Positions 1-8,601 of a stretch of 64,000 nt of DNA are shown in pieces. How positions within the stretch are numbered: the first letter of the stretch is position 1; the number at the start of each line of letters is the position of its first letter. The translations under genes and the position numbers were made by a program. The DNA is from Thiocystis violascens DSM 198 (GTDB lineage: Bacteria; Pseudomonadota; Gammaproteobacteria; Chromatiales; Chromatiaceae), in the NCBI RefSeq assembly GCF_000227745.2, contig NC_018012.1, positions 2,340,501-2,404,500 of the forward strand, in the 5' to 3' direction. The notes beneath the pieces are model-generated. The model was not told where the DNA came from, did no database searches, and saw nothing but the letters and a program-made list of their open reading frames with translations.

Positions 1-960
1 ACCGCGGGAGGAAACGACAACGGACTCTCCACACCCACGCTCTACGACAGCGACGGCAATGGCAAGATCGACACCGTCTACGCCGGGGATCTGAAAGGCA
101 ATGTCTGGCGTTTCGATGTCACTGGAGCAGCATCTGCCTGGGACTCCCATTATCTCTCGGGTACTACGCCCGTTCCCTTCTTTACCGCCATGAGTCCGGT
201 CGATCCAGCCCCTTCGACGCCCCCCGTGTTTGTCGACGAGAACAAACCGCAAGCGATCACGGCCCAATTGACAGTCGCCAAGAATACCGTCACCAGCGAC
301 CCAAATTATGGCAAGACCTTCCTGTTCTTCGGCACTGGCAGCTATGTCTACCAAGGCGACCCCGCTTACGAACAGGTTCAGTCCTGGTATGGTCTGATCG
401 ATGACAACACAACGATCAGTTCGCGAACGAACTTGGCGTTGCGCGAGATCAAATTGAGTGGCACGGTCGCAAGTTATGACGTTAGGGCTTTCTCCGAGGC
501 AACTGCCGGGGACATGACAGGCAAGAAGGGTTGGGTTCTGGATCTGATGGACCCAGATCCGCGCGGCGAGCGTATCGTGACCCGCTCGAATCTCTATCAG
601 CTTCTTGAGCCGGTGTTGATTGCGAGCAGTATCATTCCCGACGATGATCCGTGCGAGGCTGGCGGCAGTGGATTCGTGAACGCGATCAATCCCTTCACGG
701 GGGCGCGGCTTGGATATTCGCCTTTCGATCTGAATGACGATGCCCAATTTGACGAAAGCGACAAGCTCGTTCCCACTGATGGCACGAGTCGTAAAGTCGT
801 TGGATCGTTCGATCCGGGGGTTGCAATGCCTGGGGAACCAAGCGTCATCGGAGATCGTTTAGTGGTCGGCGGCTCATCCGGAGATATTGCCGATATGCGT
901 GTCAACCTCGGCAATAAACGCACAGGTCGTCTGTCATGGCGAGAAATCAAGGGGGATTGA
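1..960 (+). CDS. PilY1-like type IV pilus protein, C-terminal part
   Basis: The reading frame is open from base 1, so the 5' end lies outside the window and about 319 C-terminal residues are visible. The first visible residues carry an acidic DSDGNGKID loop followed by VYAGDLKGNVWRFD. This matches the calcium-binding loop and beta-propeller blade of PilY1 C-terminal domains, which sit at the pilus tip or in the outer membrane and control pilus extension, retraction and adhesion. The stop codon is 3 bases before the start of a pilin gene, so the two are probably co-transcribed in a minor-pilin operon. The N-terminal half (often a vWA domain) cannot be judged here. Family confidence is good; the specific role is inferred. 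Confidence 0.8.
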   Translation, partial: TAGGNDNGLSTPTLYDSDGNGKIDTVYAGDLKGNVWRFDVTGAASAWDSHYLSGTTPVPFFTAMSPVDPAPSTPPVFVDENKPQAITAQLTVAKNTVTSDPNYGKTFLFFGTGSYVYQGDPAYEQVQSWYGLIDDNTTISSRTNLALREIKLSGTVASYDVRAFSEATAGDMTGKKGWVLDLMDPDPRGERIVTRSNLYQLLEPVLIASSIIPDDDPCEAGGSGFVNAINPFTGARLGYSPFDLNDDAQFDESDKLVPTDGTSRKVVGSFDPGVAMPGEPSVIGDRLVVGGSSGDIADMRVNLGNKRTGRLSWREIKGD

Positions 961-963
961 GGC

Positions 964-1365
964 ATGAGATCTCGGAAAGGCTTTACATTGATCGAATTGA
1001 TGATCACGGTAGCGATCGTCGGCATTCTCGCGGCGATCGCTTACCCGAGTTATCAGAATCAGGTTTTGAAAACGCGCCGCGCGGCCGCAAAGGGCTGTTT
1101 ACTTGAACTCGCCCAGTTTATGGATCGATTTTACACGACTACGATGGTGTATACCGGGGCTGTTTTACCGGCAACCGCCTGCCGGACAGACCTAGCGAGT
1201 TTCTACACCTTTAGTTTTCCGGTTGCCGTCACGGCAACGACCTACTCGATTCAGGCCGCCCCTCAAGGTGCTCAGACAGGCGATACGCTGTGTGGCACCT
1301 TGGGCATCAACCAGGTCGGAACCAGAACCGAAAGCGGCACCGGCACGGCCGCCGATTGCTGGTGA
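964..1365 (+). CDS. Type IV minor pilin, PilE-like
   Basis: This 133-residue prepilin has a short basic leader ending in glycine (MRSRKG), then FTLIELMITVAIVGILAAIAYPSY. That is the prepilin peptidase site with the conserved Glu5 and hydrophobic assembly helix. The C-terminal half has two cysteines (DTLCG and DCW at the very end) that could close the disulfide-bonded D-region of type IV pilins. It lies 3 bases after the PilY1-like gene, and the pilY1-pilE order is typical of minor pilin operons that prime pilus assembly. The start is fixed by the leader peptide. Whether it is PilE or another minor pilin cannot be decided from this alone. Confidence 0.85.
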   Translation: MRSRKGFTLIELMITVAIVGILAAIAYPSYQNQVLKTRRAAAKGCLLELAQFMDRFYTTTMVYTGAVLPATACRTDLASFYTFSFPVAVTATTYSIQAAPQGAQTGDTLCGTLGINQVGTRTESGTGTAADCW

Positions 1366-1372
1366 GCCAGCC

Positions 1373-1395
1373 GGACGGGGGCATTCGCCCCGTCC
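1373..1395 (+). terminator. GC-rich hairpin after the pilin gene
   Basis: GGACGGGG (1373-1380) pairs perfectly with CCCCGTCC (1388-1395) across a 7-base loop, 8 bases after the pilin stop codon. No T-tract follows, so it may slow RNA polymerase or protect the 3' end rather than act as a full intrinsic terminator. Confidence 0.35.
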
Positions 1396-1485
1396 CGCAG
1401 TTCCGGGGACAGTGCCTGCAATTGCCAGCGGATCGTGCCTAGATCCGTTCCCATCCCCCGCCGGCGAATCGGCTACACTCGCCCC

Positions 1486-2475
1486 ATGACAGCAGACAAC
1501 TCAACCGCCGAGACCTCACTCAAATAACGACTTCGACAGCCCCTGGTAAAGAAGCCCTGGAACGCTTCTTCCCGGAGTTCCTCGCGCTGTTGTTCCCGGT
1601 CATTCATGCCCAGATCGACTGGCGCGCGGCACCGGAGTTTCTCGACAAGGAACTGCAACAGATCGGCGCCGATAGCCCGCGCGGTCGGCGCTATGCCGAC
1701 AAACTGGTGCGCGCGCGCGCTCGACGGTCACGCGGTCGCGGTGCTGATCCATGTCGAAGTCCAAGGCGACGCCGAGAGCGGTTTTGGCGAACGGATGTTC
1801 GTCTACCAGACCCGACTGCGCGATCGCTACGGCTTGGATGTCGTCAGCCTCACGGTCCTGACCGACACCACCGCCAGCTTTCGCCCCAGCCAGTTTCGCC
1901 ATCGTCGCTGGGGCTGCGGGATCGCCTTCCGCTTTCCGATGGTCAAACTGCTTGACTGCGTCGCGCCGCAACGCTGGGCGGAACTGGAAGCGAGCGACAA
2001 CGTCTTCGCCCTGGTGGTCATGGCCCAGATCCGCGCCAAGGTGACGAACGAGGCCGAGACGCTCAAAGGCTGGAAATTTCGCCTGATCCGCCGGATGTAC
2101 GAACGCGGCTATCCGCAGACGCTGATCCTGGAAGTCTTCCGCCTCATCGACTGGATGATCCGTCTGCCCAAGGCACTGGAAGCGGACTTTCGTCAAGAAC
2201 TCTATGCCTACGAGGAGCAACACCGGATGCCGTATGCCACGACTGTTGAACAAGCGGGGATTGAGAAGGGGTTGCAGCAGGGAGTGCAACAGGGGTTGCA
2301 ACAGGGGTTGCAGCGTGGCGAAGCCACCATCCTGATGCGCCTGTTTTCCTGCAAATTTGGTCCCGATTTGGTTGAGACCTATCGCTCGCGCATCGAATCC
2401 GCCGAGCCCGAGCAACTCGAAGTCTGGTCCGAGCGTCTCCTCACCGCCGATACCCCCGAGACCATTTTCCATTGA
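1486..2475 (+). pseudogene. Rpn-family recombination-promoting nuclease/putative transposase, frameshifted
   Basis: The family is recognised from GKEALERFFPEFLALLFP, then DWRAAPEFLDKELQQI, RRYADKLV, VLIHVEVQG, and the Gln-rich GIEKGLQQGVQQGLQQGLQRG stretch near the C-terminus. These are hallmarks of Rpn/DUF4351-type PD-(D/E)XK proteins. The reading frame is broken. RRYADKLVRA is read in one frame and LDGHAVAVLIHVEVQG in another, with the switch inside a 12-base alternating GC run at 1709-1720. The likely ATG at 1486 is in the frame of the 3' part but meets a TAA at 1525, so a second, compensating shift near 1515-1530 is probable. It could be a decayed copy, a phase-variable gene or a sequencing artefact. 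Members of this family are often multicopy and broken in Chromatiaceae. Confidence 0.65.
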
Positions 2476-2524
2476 GCCGGGGAGAGACAAGGGCGTCTCC
2501 CCTTTGAACAGGATGCAGGCTGGT

Positions 2525-2606
2525 GGGGGCGAATTTATTCACCGCGTGGGGTGCGCGGATTCAGGGGGGTGCGGGAGATGTAGGAGCGAATGAATTCGCC
2601 CCTACG
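2525..2606. repeat. Dispersed palindromic repeat, GAATTTATTCACCGCG type
   Basis: The unit begins with GGGGGCGAATTTATTCACCG and ends with GCGAATGAATTCGCCCCTAC, so its two ends are imperfect inverted copies of each other around a GC-rich middle. A second copy with the same ends and a shorter middle lies at 32968-33028. It fills the gap between the Rpn pseudogene and the hemerythrin gene. REP-like intergenic element; function unknown. Confidence 0.6.
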
Positions 2607-2715
2607 ACGATACAGTGCCGCATCCGCGTCTAGCGGATCGCTCCGCGTTCTGGAGCCCTGGCGGATCGGTCAAGCCTTTCCTGAAAATCGCCCGAACGGC
2701 AATTGGATCGCACCC

Positions 2716-3126
2716 TCAACTGACCGCCCCGGCCCTGAAATGAAGGGAATAAAGCATATCTTCGTCGGCGATATGGTCGATCAGCCAATCCTGCGTGATA
2801 TCCAGAGCACGATCCGCGAGAGCCTGGCTTGGGCCGAAGATCATGAGATCGTTTTCCAGTTCGTCCAGGCGCCGGAAGAATCCAGCATGCAGTCTCAAAT
2901 GCTCCTGTAGGCTGGGGTAGTGATGCTGACGCATGAAGGCCTCTTCGGTCTGAAAATGCTGCTCGGCGTACTCCCTCATGAAGGCCATGGCTTCGACAAC
3001 GGCGCTTTTCCCGTCACGGTCCAAAATATCTTCGTACAATCGGTGCGCCGCGGTAAAAAACCCCTGATGCTGCCGATCGATCTCGGCGATGCCGATCAGG
3101 TAAATGTCGGACCAGTCTCGTAACAT
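2716..3126 (-). CDS. Bacteriohemerythrin
   Basis: This 136-residue four-helix protein carries the hemerythrin iron ligands in order: IDRQH (about residue 20), EQHFQTEE (His and Glu near 57-61), EHLRLH (about 75-80) and DHIADED near 117-122. Bacteriohemerythrins bind O2 reversibly at a non-haem di-iron centre in the cytoplasm and are used for oxygen storage, delivery or sensing, often in bacteria that live near oxic-anoxic boundaries. The length is normal for single-domain members. It stands alone, transcribed toward the Rpn pseudogene and divergent from the XRE regulator. Confidence 0.9.
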   Translation of the reverse strand: MLRDWSDIYLIGIAEIDRQHQGFFTAAHRLYEDILDRDGKSAVVEAMAFMREYAEQHFQTEEAFMRQHHYPSLQEHLRLHAGFFRRLDELENDLMIFGPSQALADRALDITQDWLIDHIADEDMLYSLHFRAGAVS

Positions 3127-3333
3127 GAGGCACCTTAGGACGCGGTTCGGTGGGAGCGAAATGTCTCGTTTGAAGCGAGATCATAGCCTGTTTACGCCTC
3201 GACCGGCAATCCTAACTAACCGAAATTTAAGCCGTTCATGACTTGATCAGCCGGTTGCAGCCGAGGCTTTACGGTGCGCGAAACCATGAACGCCGCTTCG
3301 ATCCGATGCCCTGAATGCTTGCACATACAATAG

Positions 3334-3352
3334 AATCACACATGACGTGATT
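3334..3352. promoter_or_regulatory. Palindrome upstream of the XRE regulator, candidate operator
   Basis: AATCAC (3334-3339) and GTGATT (3347-3352) form an inverted repeat around a 7-base centre, 65 bases upstream of the GTG start of the XRE-family gene, and are followed by a run of nine T. A short dyad like this in front of a helix-turn-helix gene fits an autoregulatory operator. An AT-rich terminator is the alternative reading, but the stem is weak. Confidence 0.35.
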
Positions 3353-3417
3353 TTTTTTTGCTACAGTTATCCGATCGGGATCGTGGATTCCCGCCAACCT
3401 TTAGGAGTGCTCTCATC

Positions 3418-3792
3418 GTGGAACCTGAATTTGCATCACTGACACGACGGATTGGAAGCCGTCTTCGCGCCGAGCGGCAGCGTCGCGGCTGGTCCCTGAG
3501 CGATTTGTCCGCGCGGACCGCGGATCAGCTGTCCAAATCCAGGATCAGCAACTACGAACAGGGAATTCGTCGTATGGGATTGGAGGCGGCACATCAGATC
3601 GCGGCTGCCCTGGAGACCGTCTCGCCTGCCTGGTTATTGATGCTGGAGGAATATAATCCACTCACCGATGACGAGTTGCGGCTGATTCAAGGCTTTCGTG
3701 CCATGAATGAGGCCCGCCAGCGTCAATTGCTCGACATGGTGGAGATCCCGGAGCAGCAGGACACCTCTTCGGAGCCAGTAACCACAACCTGA
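3418..3792 (+). CDS. XRE-family helix-turn-helix regulator
   Basis: This 124-residue protein has an N-terminal HTH_XRE domain (about residues 8-65: LRAERQRRGWSLSDLSART, then SKSRISNYEQGIRRMG as recognition helix and following turn). A helical tail ends in a low-complexity acidic and Thr stretch. The GTG at 3418 is chosen because TAGGAG at 3402-3407 gives normal spacing; a longer in-frame reading starts at 3358 but lacks a ribosome site. It is likely a DNA-binding repressor of its own promoter and possibly of the downstream acetolactate synthase. The target is not visible beyond a nearby palindrome. Confidence 0.85.
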   Translation: MEPEFASLTRRIGSRLRAERQRRGWSLSDLSARTADQLSKSRISNYEQGIRRMGLEAAHQIAAALETVSPAWLLMLEEYNPLTDDELRLIQGFRAMNEARQRQLLDMVEIPEQQDTSSEPVTTT

Positions 3793-3900
3793 AGGGCAGT
3801 GCCTGCGAAAGCAGGCGTTGGGATTGACGGAAGATCCTTCGCTTCGCGTTATGATGGCGGGCTTCGCTGCCAGTCAGTCTTATCGTCGATCAGCATCGCC

Positions 3901-5634
3901 ATGACAAATTCGATCCGTACCGGGGCCTGCCTCCTGCTCGATGTGCTCACCGACCTGGGTGTCGATTATCTGTTCGGGCACACCGGCGGGGCGGTCATCC
4001 CCATCCATGTGGAACTCAACAAGCGTCTGCGCCGCGGCGCGGCCGTGCCAAAATTCATTCTGTGCCGTCAGGAAGGCGGCGCTGGCCATGCCGCCGAGGG
4101 GTATGCGCGGGTCAGCGGGCGGGTCGGGGTCGCGCTCGCCACCTCCGGGCCGGGCGCGACCAATCTGGCCACGCCCATCGCCGATGCCTATAAGGATTCG
4201 CTGCCGACGCTCTTTATCACCGGTCAGGTGCCGAGCGGCGCGATCGGCACGGATGCCTTTCAGGAGGTGGATACGGTTGGGTTCACGCGCCCCATCTCCA
4301 AGCACAATTATCTGGTCAAGGACGTGCGCGACCTGGAGTGGGTGCTACGCGAGGCCCATGCGCTCGCGCTGCACGGACGCCCCGGTCCGGTGGTGGTGGA
4401 CATCTGTAAGGATGCGCAGCTTGCGACGGTCGAGAGTCAGAACCCGCCGCGCACCCGGCACCGGGAAGTCATTCCCTTCGACTCTGTCAGGGCCGCAGCC
4501 ATTCTGGATGCGCTGGCCAGCGCCAGCCGCCCGGTGGTCAAGGCTGGCGGTGGGGTGATTCATGCCGGTGTGGCGCCGGCGCTGGCGGCGTTTGCCGAAC
4601 GCTTCGACGTTCCGGTGACCACTACCTTCAACGCGCTCGGCACCCTGCCTTTCGAGACACCGTACAACCTCGGCATGCCGGGCATGCACGGCACCATCCC
4701 GGCCAATTACGCCCTGCGCGACGCCGATCTGATTCTGACCCTGGGCGGTCGCTTCGACGATCGGGTCGCGGTGCGCGGATTCGCCGCCGACAAACGCATC
4801 GCCCATGTCGACATCGATCCGTCCGAGATCGACAAGATGATCGCGACCGACCTGTCGCTGGTGGCCGGACTGGATGACTTTCTGGAGTACGCGCTGGCCT
4901 CGGGTCGCACCGCTCGCCATCCCGACTGGCTGTCCCAGGTCGGGGAGTGGCGCGAGCAGATGCCCAAGCCCTATGGCGTCTCGGAGTACATCAAACCTCA
5001 GGCGGTGGTGGAACTGCTGTCCGAACTCACCCAGGGTGACGCGACCCTGGTCACCGGGGTCGGTCAGCATCAGATGTGGGCGGCGCAGTATTATCGCTTC
5101 CAGCGTCCGCGCCAGTGGGTCAGCTCCGGCGGGCTCGGCACCATGGGCTTCGGGCTGCCGGCGGCCATCGGCGCCTGGTTCGCCGATCCCTCGCGTCCTG
5201 TGGTTTTGATCGACGGCGACGGCAGTTTTCAGATGAACCTGCAGGAACTCGGCACCGTGGTTGCCAACCGCATCCCGCTCAAGATGTTCGTCCTGAACAA
5301 CAGCTTCCTCGGCATGGTGCGCCAGTGGGAGGACATGATGGACGGCGGTCATCATTACGAAACCTGTCTCGCGCGCGTCGCCGACTGCGATGCCGACTGC
5401 ACCGAGCTGGATCAGACCTGCCGGCGCCAGATCCCCAACCTGACCGGTTTGAAATACGTCTATCAACGTCTCGCCACCCTGCGGATCAAGGAGCCCGCCG
5501 AATTGCGCGAGCAGCTCGCCGCCGCGCTGGCGGAGCCGGGTCCGATGCTGGTGGATGTCTGGATCGACAAGGCCGAAAACGTCATTCCGATGGTCCGTCC
5601 CGGTCATACCCTGGCGCAGATGATCGAAGCTTGA
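3901..5634 (+). CDS. Acetolactate synthase-like ThDP enzyme (large subunit)
   Basis: This 577-residue member of the acetohydroxyacid synthase branch would condense pyruvate to acetolactate in the valine/leucine or isoleucine route. The catalytic glutamate is visible at residue 58 in CRQEGGAGHAAEGYAR, the FAD/ThDP middle domain follows, and the ThDP-Mg motif GDGSFQMNLQELG to LNN sits near residues 438-465. The C-terminus (ENVIPMVRPG) fits biosynthetic AHAS. Oddly, a segment with four cysteines (C489, C496, C500, C507; spacing 6-3-6) sits where canonical enzymes have a shorter loop. No regulatory small subunit (ilvN) lies next to it; the next gene encodes a WD40 protein. The start at 3901 follows family alignment, with a weak ribosome site. 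A related ThDP carboligase with another substrate is possible. Confidence 0.8.
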   Translation: MTNSIRTGACLLLDVLTDLGVDYLFGHTGGAVIPIHVELNKRLRRGAAVPKFILCRQEGGAGHAAEGYARVSGRVGVALATSGPGATNLATPIADAYKDSLPTLFITGQVPSGAIGTDAFQEVDTVGFTRPISKHNYLVKDVRDLEWVLREAHALALHGRPGPVVVDICKDAQLATVESQNPPRTRHREVIPFDSVRAAAILDALASASRPVVKAGGGVIHAGVAPALAAFAERFDVPVTTTFNALGTLPFETPYNLGMPGMHGTIPANYALRDADLILTLGGRFDDRVAVRGFAADKRIAHVDIDPSEIDKMIATDLSLVAGLDDFLEYALASGRTARHPDWLSQVGEWREQMPKPYGVSEYIKPQAVVELLSELTQGDATLVTGVGQHQMWAAQYYRFQRPRQWVSSGGLGTMGFGLPAAIGAWFADPSRPVVLIDGDGSFQMNLQELGTVVANRIPLKMFVLNNSFLGMVRQWEDMMDGGHHYETCLARVADCDADCTELDQTCRRQIPNLTGLKYVYQRLATLRIKEPAELREQLAAALAEPGPMLVDVWIDKAENVIPMVRPGHTLAQMIEA

Positions 5635-5693
5635 ATCAAGAATCTGCCGCGAACCAAACCGATCGCGACCAACGAATCAGAGGAAATCACACG

Positions 5694-6746
5694 ATGCCAA
5701 CCTCCACATGGCGCTCGGTGCAGCGCAAGGCAGGAACGGACACCATCTATGGCGTCGCGCTCAGTCCCGACGGCAAGCGCCTGGCCACCGCAAGCTGGGA
5801 CAGTCTGGTGAAACTGTGGGATGTCGCCCAGGGCCGCGTCGAACACACCCTCGCGGGTCATGAGGGGCGCGTCTATACGGTACGCTTTCATCCCGATGGT
5901 CAGCGGCTCGCCTCCGGCGGCACCGATACCTCGGTTCGTCTGTGGGACGCCAACACCGGGCAGGAGCTTTGGAATCGTAGCGGCCATTCCAGTCTGGTCT
6001 ACAGCGTCGATTTCCAGCCCCAGGGCGAGTTGCTGGCCTCCGCGAGCGAGGACGGCACCATCTGTCTCTGGACGGTCGACAGTGGCGAGCTGGTCCGCAC
6101 CATCGAGGGGCATCCGCAATATGTGCAGGGCGTCGTTTTCACGCCCGACGGCGAACGGCTGATCTCCGGCAGCCGCGACTCGACCGCGGCGATCTGGGAG
6201 GTGGCGACCGGCGCCGAGCTGGCCCGTTTCGATGTCATCAACAATGGCATCAACAGCGCCCAGATCAACGCCGATGGCACCCGGTTGCTGCTCAGTAATG
6301 TCGACGGCTCAGTGGGTCTGTGGGATCTGAACAGCCTGGCGATGATCCGGGAGATGGAAGGACACACCTATCCGGCCTGGAGCGCGATTTTCAGCCCTGA
6401 CGGCAAGCTGATCGCCTCCGGCAGCGCGGACAAGACCATCGTGCTGTGGGACGCCGCGACCGGCACGGAACTGTCGCGCCTGACCGGTCATGGCATGGAT
6501 GTCTACAGCGTCGCCTTCAGCCCGGACGGTCGCTGGCTCTATTCCGGCGGCGTCGATAAAACGATCCGCGTCTGGGGGCTGGATGTGACGGACGCCGAAT
6601 GGCAACCGGTCAGCGCCGCCTGGCAGGTCGCCGAGGCGGAGTCGCGGATCGAGGAAGAGGCCGCGCTTGCCCTGGCCGAACAGCAGCGCCAGCAAAGCGC
6701 GTCCGCGCCGAAGCTGTGGGGGCGGTTGTTTGGCGGGAAGCGTTGA
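5694..6746 (+). CDS. WD40-repeat protein
   Basis: This 350-residue protein is almost entirely seven WD40 repeats, each with a recognisable SPDG(K/R) turn and a (L/V)WD end, enough to close one seven-bladed propeller (about residues 15-290). The remaining tail is helical, Glu/Ala/Gln-rich and ends in basic KLWGRLFGGKR. No signal peptide is seen, so it is probably a cytoplasmic protein-interaction scaffold. The start at 5694 has AGAGGA upstream at normal distance. It lies 59 bases downstream of the acetolactate synthase-like gene on the same strand and may share its transcript. A partner cannot be named. Confidence 0.85.
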   Translation: MPTSTWRSVQRKAGTDTIYGVALSPDGKRLATASWDSLVKLWDVAQGRVEHTLAGHEGRVYTVRFHPDGQRLASGGTDTSVRLWDANTGQELWNRSGHSSLVYSVDFQPQGELLASASEDGTICLWTVDSGELVRTIEGHPQYVQGVVFTPDGERLISGSRDSTAAIWEVATGAELARFDVINNGINSAQINADGTRLLLSNVDGSVGLWDLNSLAMIREMEGHTYPAWSAIFSPDGKLIASGSADKTIVLWDAATGTELSRLTGHGMDVYSVAFSPDGRWLYSGGVDKTIRVWGLDVTDAEWQPVSAAWQVAEAESRIEEEAALALAEQQRQQSASAPKLWGRLFGGKR

Positions 6747-6828
6747 TGCCGTTTACTCGTGACACCGCTCCGCGATGTCACGAGATCCAACGGGAAATCT
6801 TCGGATTTGGAGCGATTTCATCCTATCC

Positions 6829-6910
6829 GTAGGAGCCCGCTTGTGGGCGACGCGCCCCCCACCAAGAAGCTTTCCGTGCGCCCACCTGTCGCCCGCAAGC
6901 GGGCTCCTAC
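6829..6910. repeat. Inverted repeat with 23-bp arms (GTAGGAGCCCGCTT type)
   Basis: The left arm (6829-6851, beginning GTAGGAGCCCGCTTG) and right arm (6888-6910, ending GCGGGCTCCTAC) match at 22 of 23 positions and are separated by 36 bases. This arrangement is typical of dispersed REP/BIME elements in GC-rich proteobacteria. It lies 82 bases after the WD40 stop codon and may fold in its mRNA. Confidence 0.7.
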
Positions 6911-7001
6911 GGGGTTTGGCGCTTGGCGAAGTCATTTCCGGAATTCCCCTAAAGCGAACTCAAGCCGGTCGCTGACGACTGATCGCTGGCCCGTTCTTGT
7001 T

Positions 7002-7030
7002 CCCTTGCCCCTTGCCCCTTGCCCCTTCCC
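7002..7030. repeat. Short tandem repeat of CCCTTGC
   Basis: Three and a half head-to-tail copies of a 7-base CCCTTGC unit lie 64-92 bases upstream of the kinase start codon. The copy number of such an array could change by slippage and alter promoter spacing, but this is only a possibility. Confidence 0.5.
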
Positions 7031-7093
7031 TATTGATTCCTTGCGCAAACATCGACGCACGCCTTGCTCAATCGCGTTCATAATGCGCCGGGT

Positions 7094-8551
7094 ATGGGAA
7101 TCAAAACCAAGCTCAAGCTGATCGGGCTGCTGCCTCTGTTGATGGCGGTGGTCTTCGGCGTGACCGCCTATCGCGGCCACGAAAGCCTGCGCGAGCTGCG
7201 TGACCTCACCGTGCTGGCCGACGGGATGCAGGATCAGGTGGAGCAGTTGGAATCGGCCATCCATCGCTTTGTCGAGACCCGCGCGGATCGGTTCAGACAG
7301 GAAACCTATCTGCTGCTCGACTCGCTGGAGATCCAGGCGCATGTCGCGGGCCATCGCTTCGAGTCGCCCTCCGCGCCCGAGCTCGTGGCCGATCTGCGCA
7401 AACGGTTGGTCCAGTCCCGCTGGTCTTTCATGCAGCTGGATGCGCTCTATCTGCCCGCGCTGACCGCGTTCGAGATTACGCGGCTCCAGCAGGCCGCCCA
7501 ACGCATCCAGATCGAAATCAGCCGCATCAAACCCCTGTTGCACCGGTTGCATCATGACAGCCACCGCACGGCGGTCGCCTATAGCGACACGCTCTGGACA
7601 ACCGAATTCATCCTGATCGTCGTGACCGCGATCCTGGTGCTTTCTCTGATGGCGCCCGTCCTGTATCGGGTCGCGACCGCGCTGCACATCCTCGGTCGGG
7701 GGACGCGGGAACTCGGGCAAGGCGGTATTCCGCCCCGTCTCGTTCTGCCCGGCAAGGATGAATTCAGCCGGCTGGCGGCGGATTTCAATCAGATGTCGCA
7801 ACGGCTCGCGGAGGCCGAGGCGGTGCGCGAAAAACGCGCTACCGAATTGGAAAACGCGGTGCAGGATCTGGAAAATTTCAGCTATTCGGTCTCGCACGAT
7901 CTGCGCGCGCCATTACGCGCCATCGACGGCTTCGTTGCGATCCTGAAGGAGGAGTACGCGCCCCAATTGGATGTGGAGGGTCTGCGGCTGTTTGGCGTGG
8001 TCAGCGCCAATGCCAAAAAGATGGAGCAGCTCATCAACGATATTCTGGCGTTGTCGCGCGCTGGCCGACTGGAGCTCGATCCGCGTCAGGTCGATATGAA
8101 TACCCTGGTGCGCGAGGTCTGGACCGCTTTATCCGAACAGCAGACCGCGCGCGCGATTCAATTCCAGTGCGCGGACTTGCCGGAGATCTTCTGCGATCCG
8201 CGGGCCATCCGCCAGGTCTGGCAGAACCTGCTGGACAATGCGATCAAGTTCACCCAGGGTCGCGACCCGGCGGTGATCGAGGTCGGCGCGGAACGCCGGG
8301 CGGGGATGATCCGTTACACCGTGAGAGATAATGGCGCCGGGTTCGATCCCACCTATGCCGACAAACTCTTCGGCCTCTTTCTGCGGTTGCATGGAATGGA
8401 CGAATTCGCGGGCACGGGAGTGGGATTGGCCATCGTCAAACGGTTCGTCCAAAAGCATAATGGGGCAGTCGATGGAACTGGCGAGATCGGCGTGGGGGCG
8501 ACGTTCAGCTTTAGCCTGCCTGTCGAACGGATCGAATCGTGTCCGGGATAA
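7094..8551 (+). CDS. Membrane sensor histidine kinase
   Basis: This 485-residue kinase has a transmembrane helix near residues 5-27, an extracytoplasmic helical sensor region, and a second transmembrane helix near 170-200. A HAMP linker, a HisKA dimerisation domain with phospho-acceptor H268 (SVSHDLRAPLRAIDGF) and a HATPase domain (NLLDNAIKFTQ, DNGAGFD, GTGVGLAIVKRF) follow. The His-box type SHDLRAPL resembles the kinase modules that pair with Rcp1-like single-domain receivers, and such a receiver lies 50 bases downstream. It probably phosphorylates that protein. The ATG at 7094 is preferred over an in-frame TTG at 7064 because the transmembrane segment then begins normally. The signal is unknown. 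Confidence 0.88.
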   Translation: MGIKTKLKLIGLLPLLMAVVFGVTAYRGHESLRELRDLTVLADGMQDQVEQLESAIHRFVETRADRFRQETYLLLDSLEIQAHVAGHRFESPSAPELVADLRKRLVQSRWSFMQLDALYLPALTAFEITRLQQAAQRIQIEISRIKPLLHRLHHDSHRTAVAYSDTLWTTEFILIVVTAILVLSLMAPVLYRVATALHILGRGTRELGQGGIPPRLVLPGKDEFSRLAADFNQMSQRLAEAEAVREKRATELENAVQDLENFSYSVSHDLRAPLRAIDGFVAILKEEYAPQLDVEGLRLFGVVSANAKKMEQLINDILALSRAGRLELDPRQVDMNTLVREVWTALSEQQTARAIQFQCADLPEIFCDPRAIRQVWQNLLDNAIKFTQGRDPAVIEVGAERRAGMIRYTVRDNGAGFDPTYADKLFGLFLRLHGMDEFAGTGVGLAIVKRFVQKHNGAVDGTGEIGVGATFSFSLPVERIESCPG

Positions 8552-8601
8552 CCGGGACTCTGTCGCGTGTCCGGGCGACACCATGATGCTGGGAGAGATC
8601 G

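Larger units (their letters stand above)
6747..7093. other. Intergenic stretch with repeats, no gene seen
   Basis: Between the WD40 gene and the sensor kinase there is no convincing coding sequence. It holds a 23-bp inverted repeat (6829-6910), a copy of a TTTCCGGAA-type repeat near 6933-6953, and a short tandem CCCTTGC array (7002-7030). The promoter for the kinase must lie here but no strong consensus stands out. Confidence 0.6.

Noticed and set aside
2357-2910. Two short plus-strand frames in the repeat region before the hemerythrin gene
   Set aside because: They run through a palindromic repeat and the antisense of the hemerythrin gene; no protein features.
3334-3360. Possible terminator (AATCAC...GTGATT plus T-run)
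   Set aside because: Six-pair AT-rich stem is too weak and no gene ends upstream on that strand; listed instead as a possible operator.
4345-5607. Long open frame of 420 codons on the minus strand across the acetolactate synthase-like gene
   Set aside because: Mirror of a GC-rich real gene; no family pattern, no ribosome site, and composition explained by the opposite codons. The same applies to long antisense frames over glcB, cysG, prfC, the decarboxylase and rne.
5076-5693. In-frame extension of the WD40 gene upstream into the acetolactate synthase-like gene
   Set aside because: The extension is an alternative frame of the synthase gene, with no domain. ATG 5694 has a good ribosome site.
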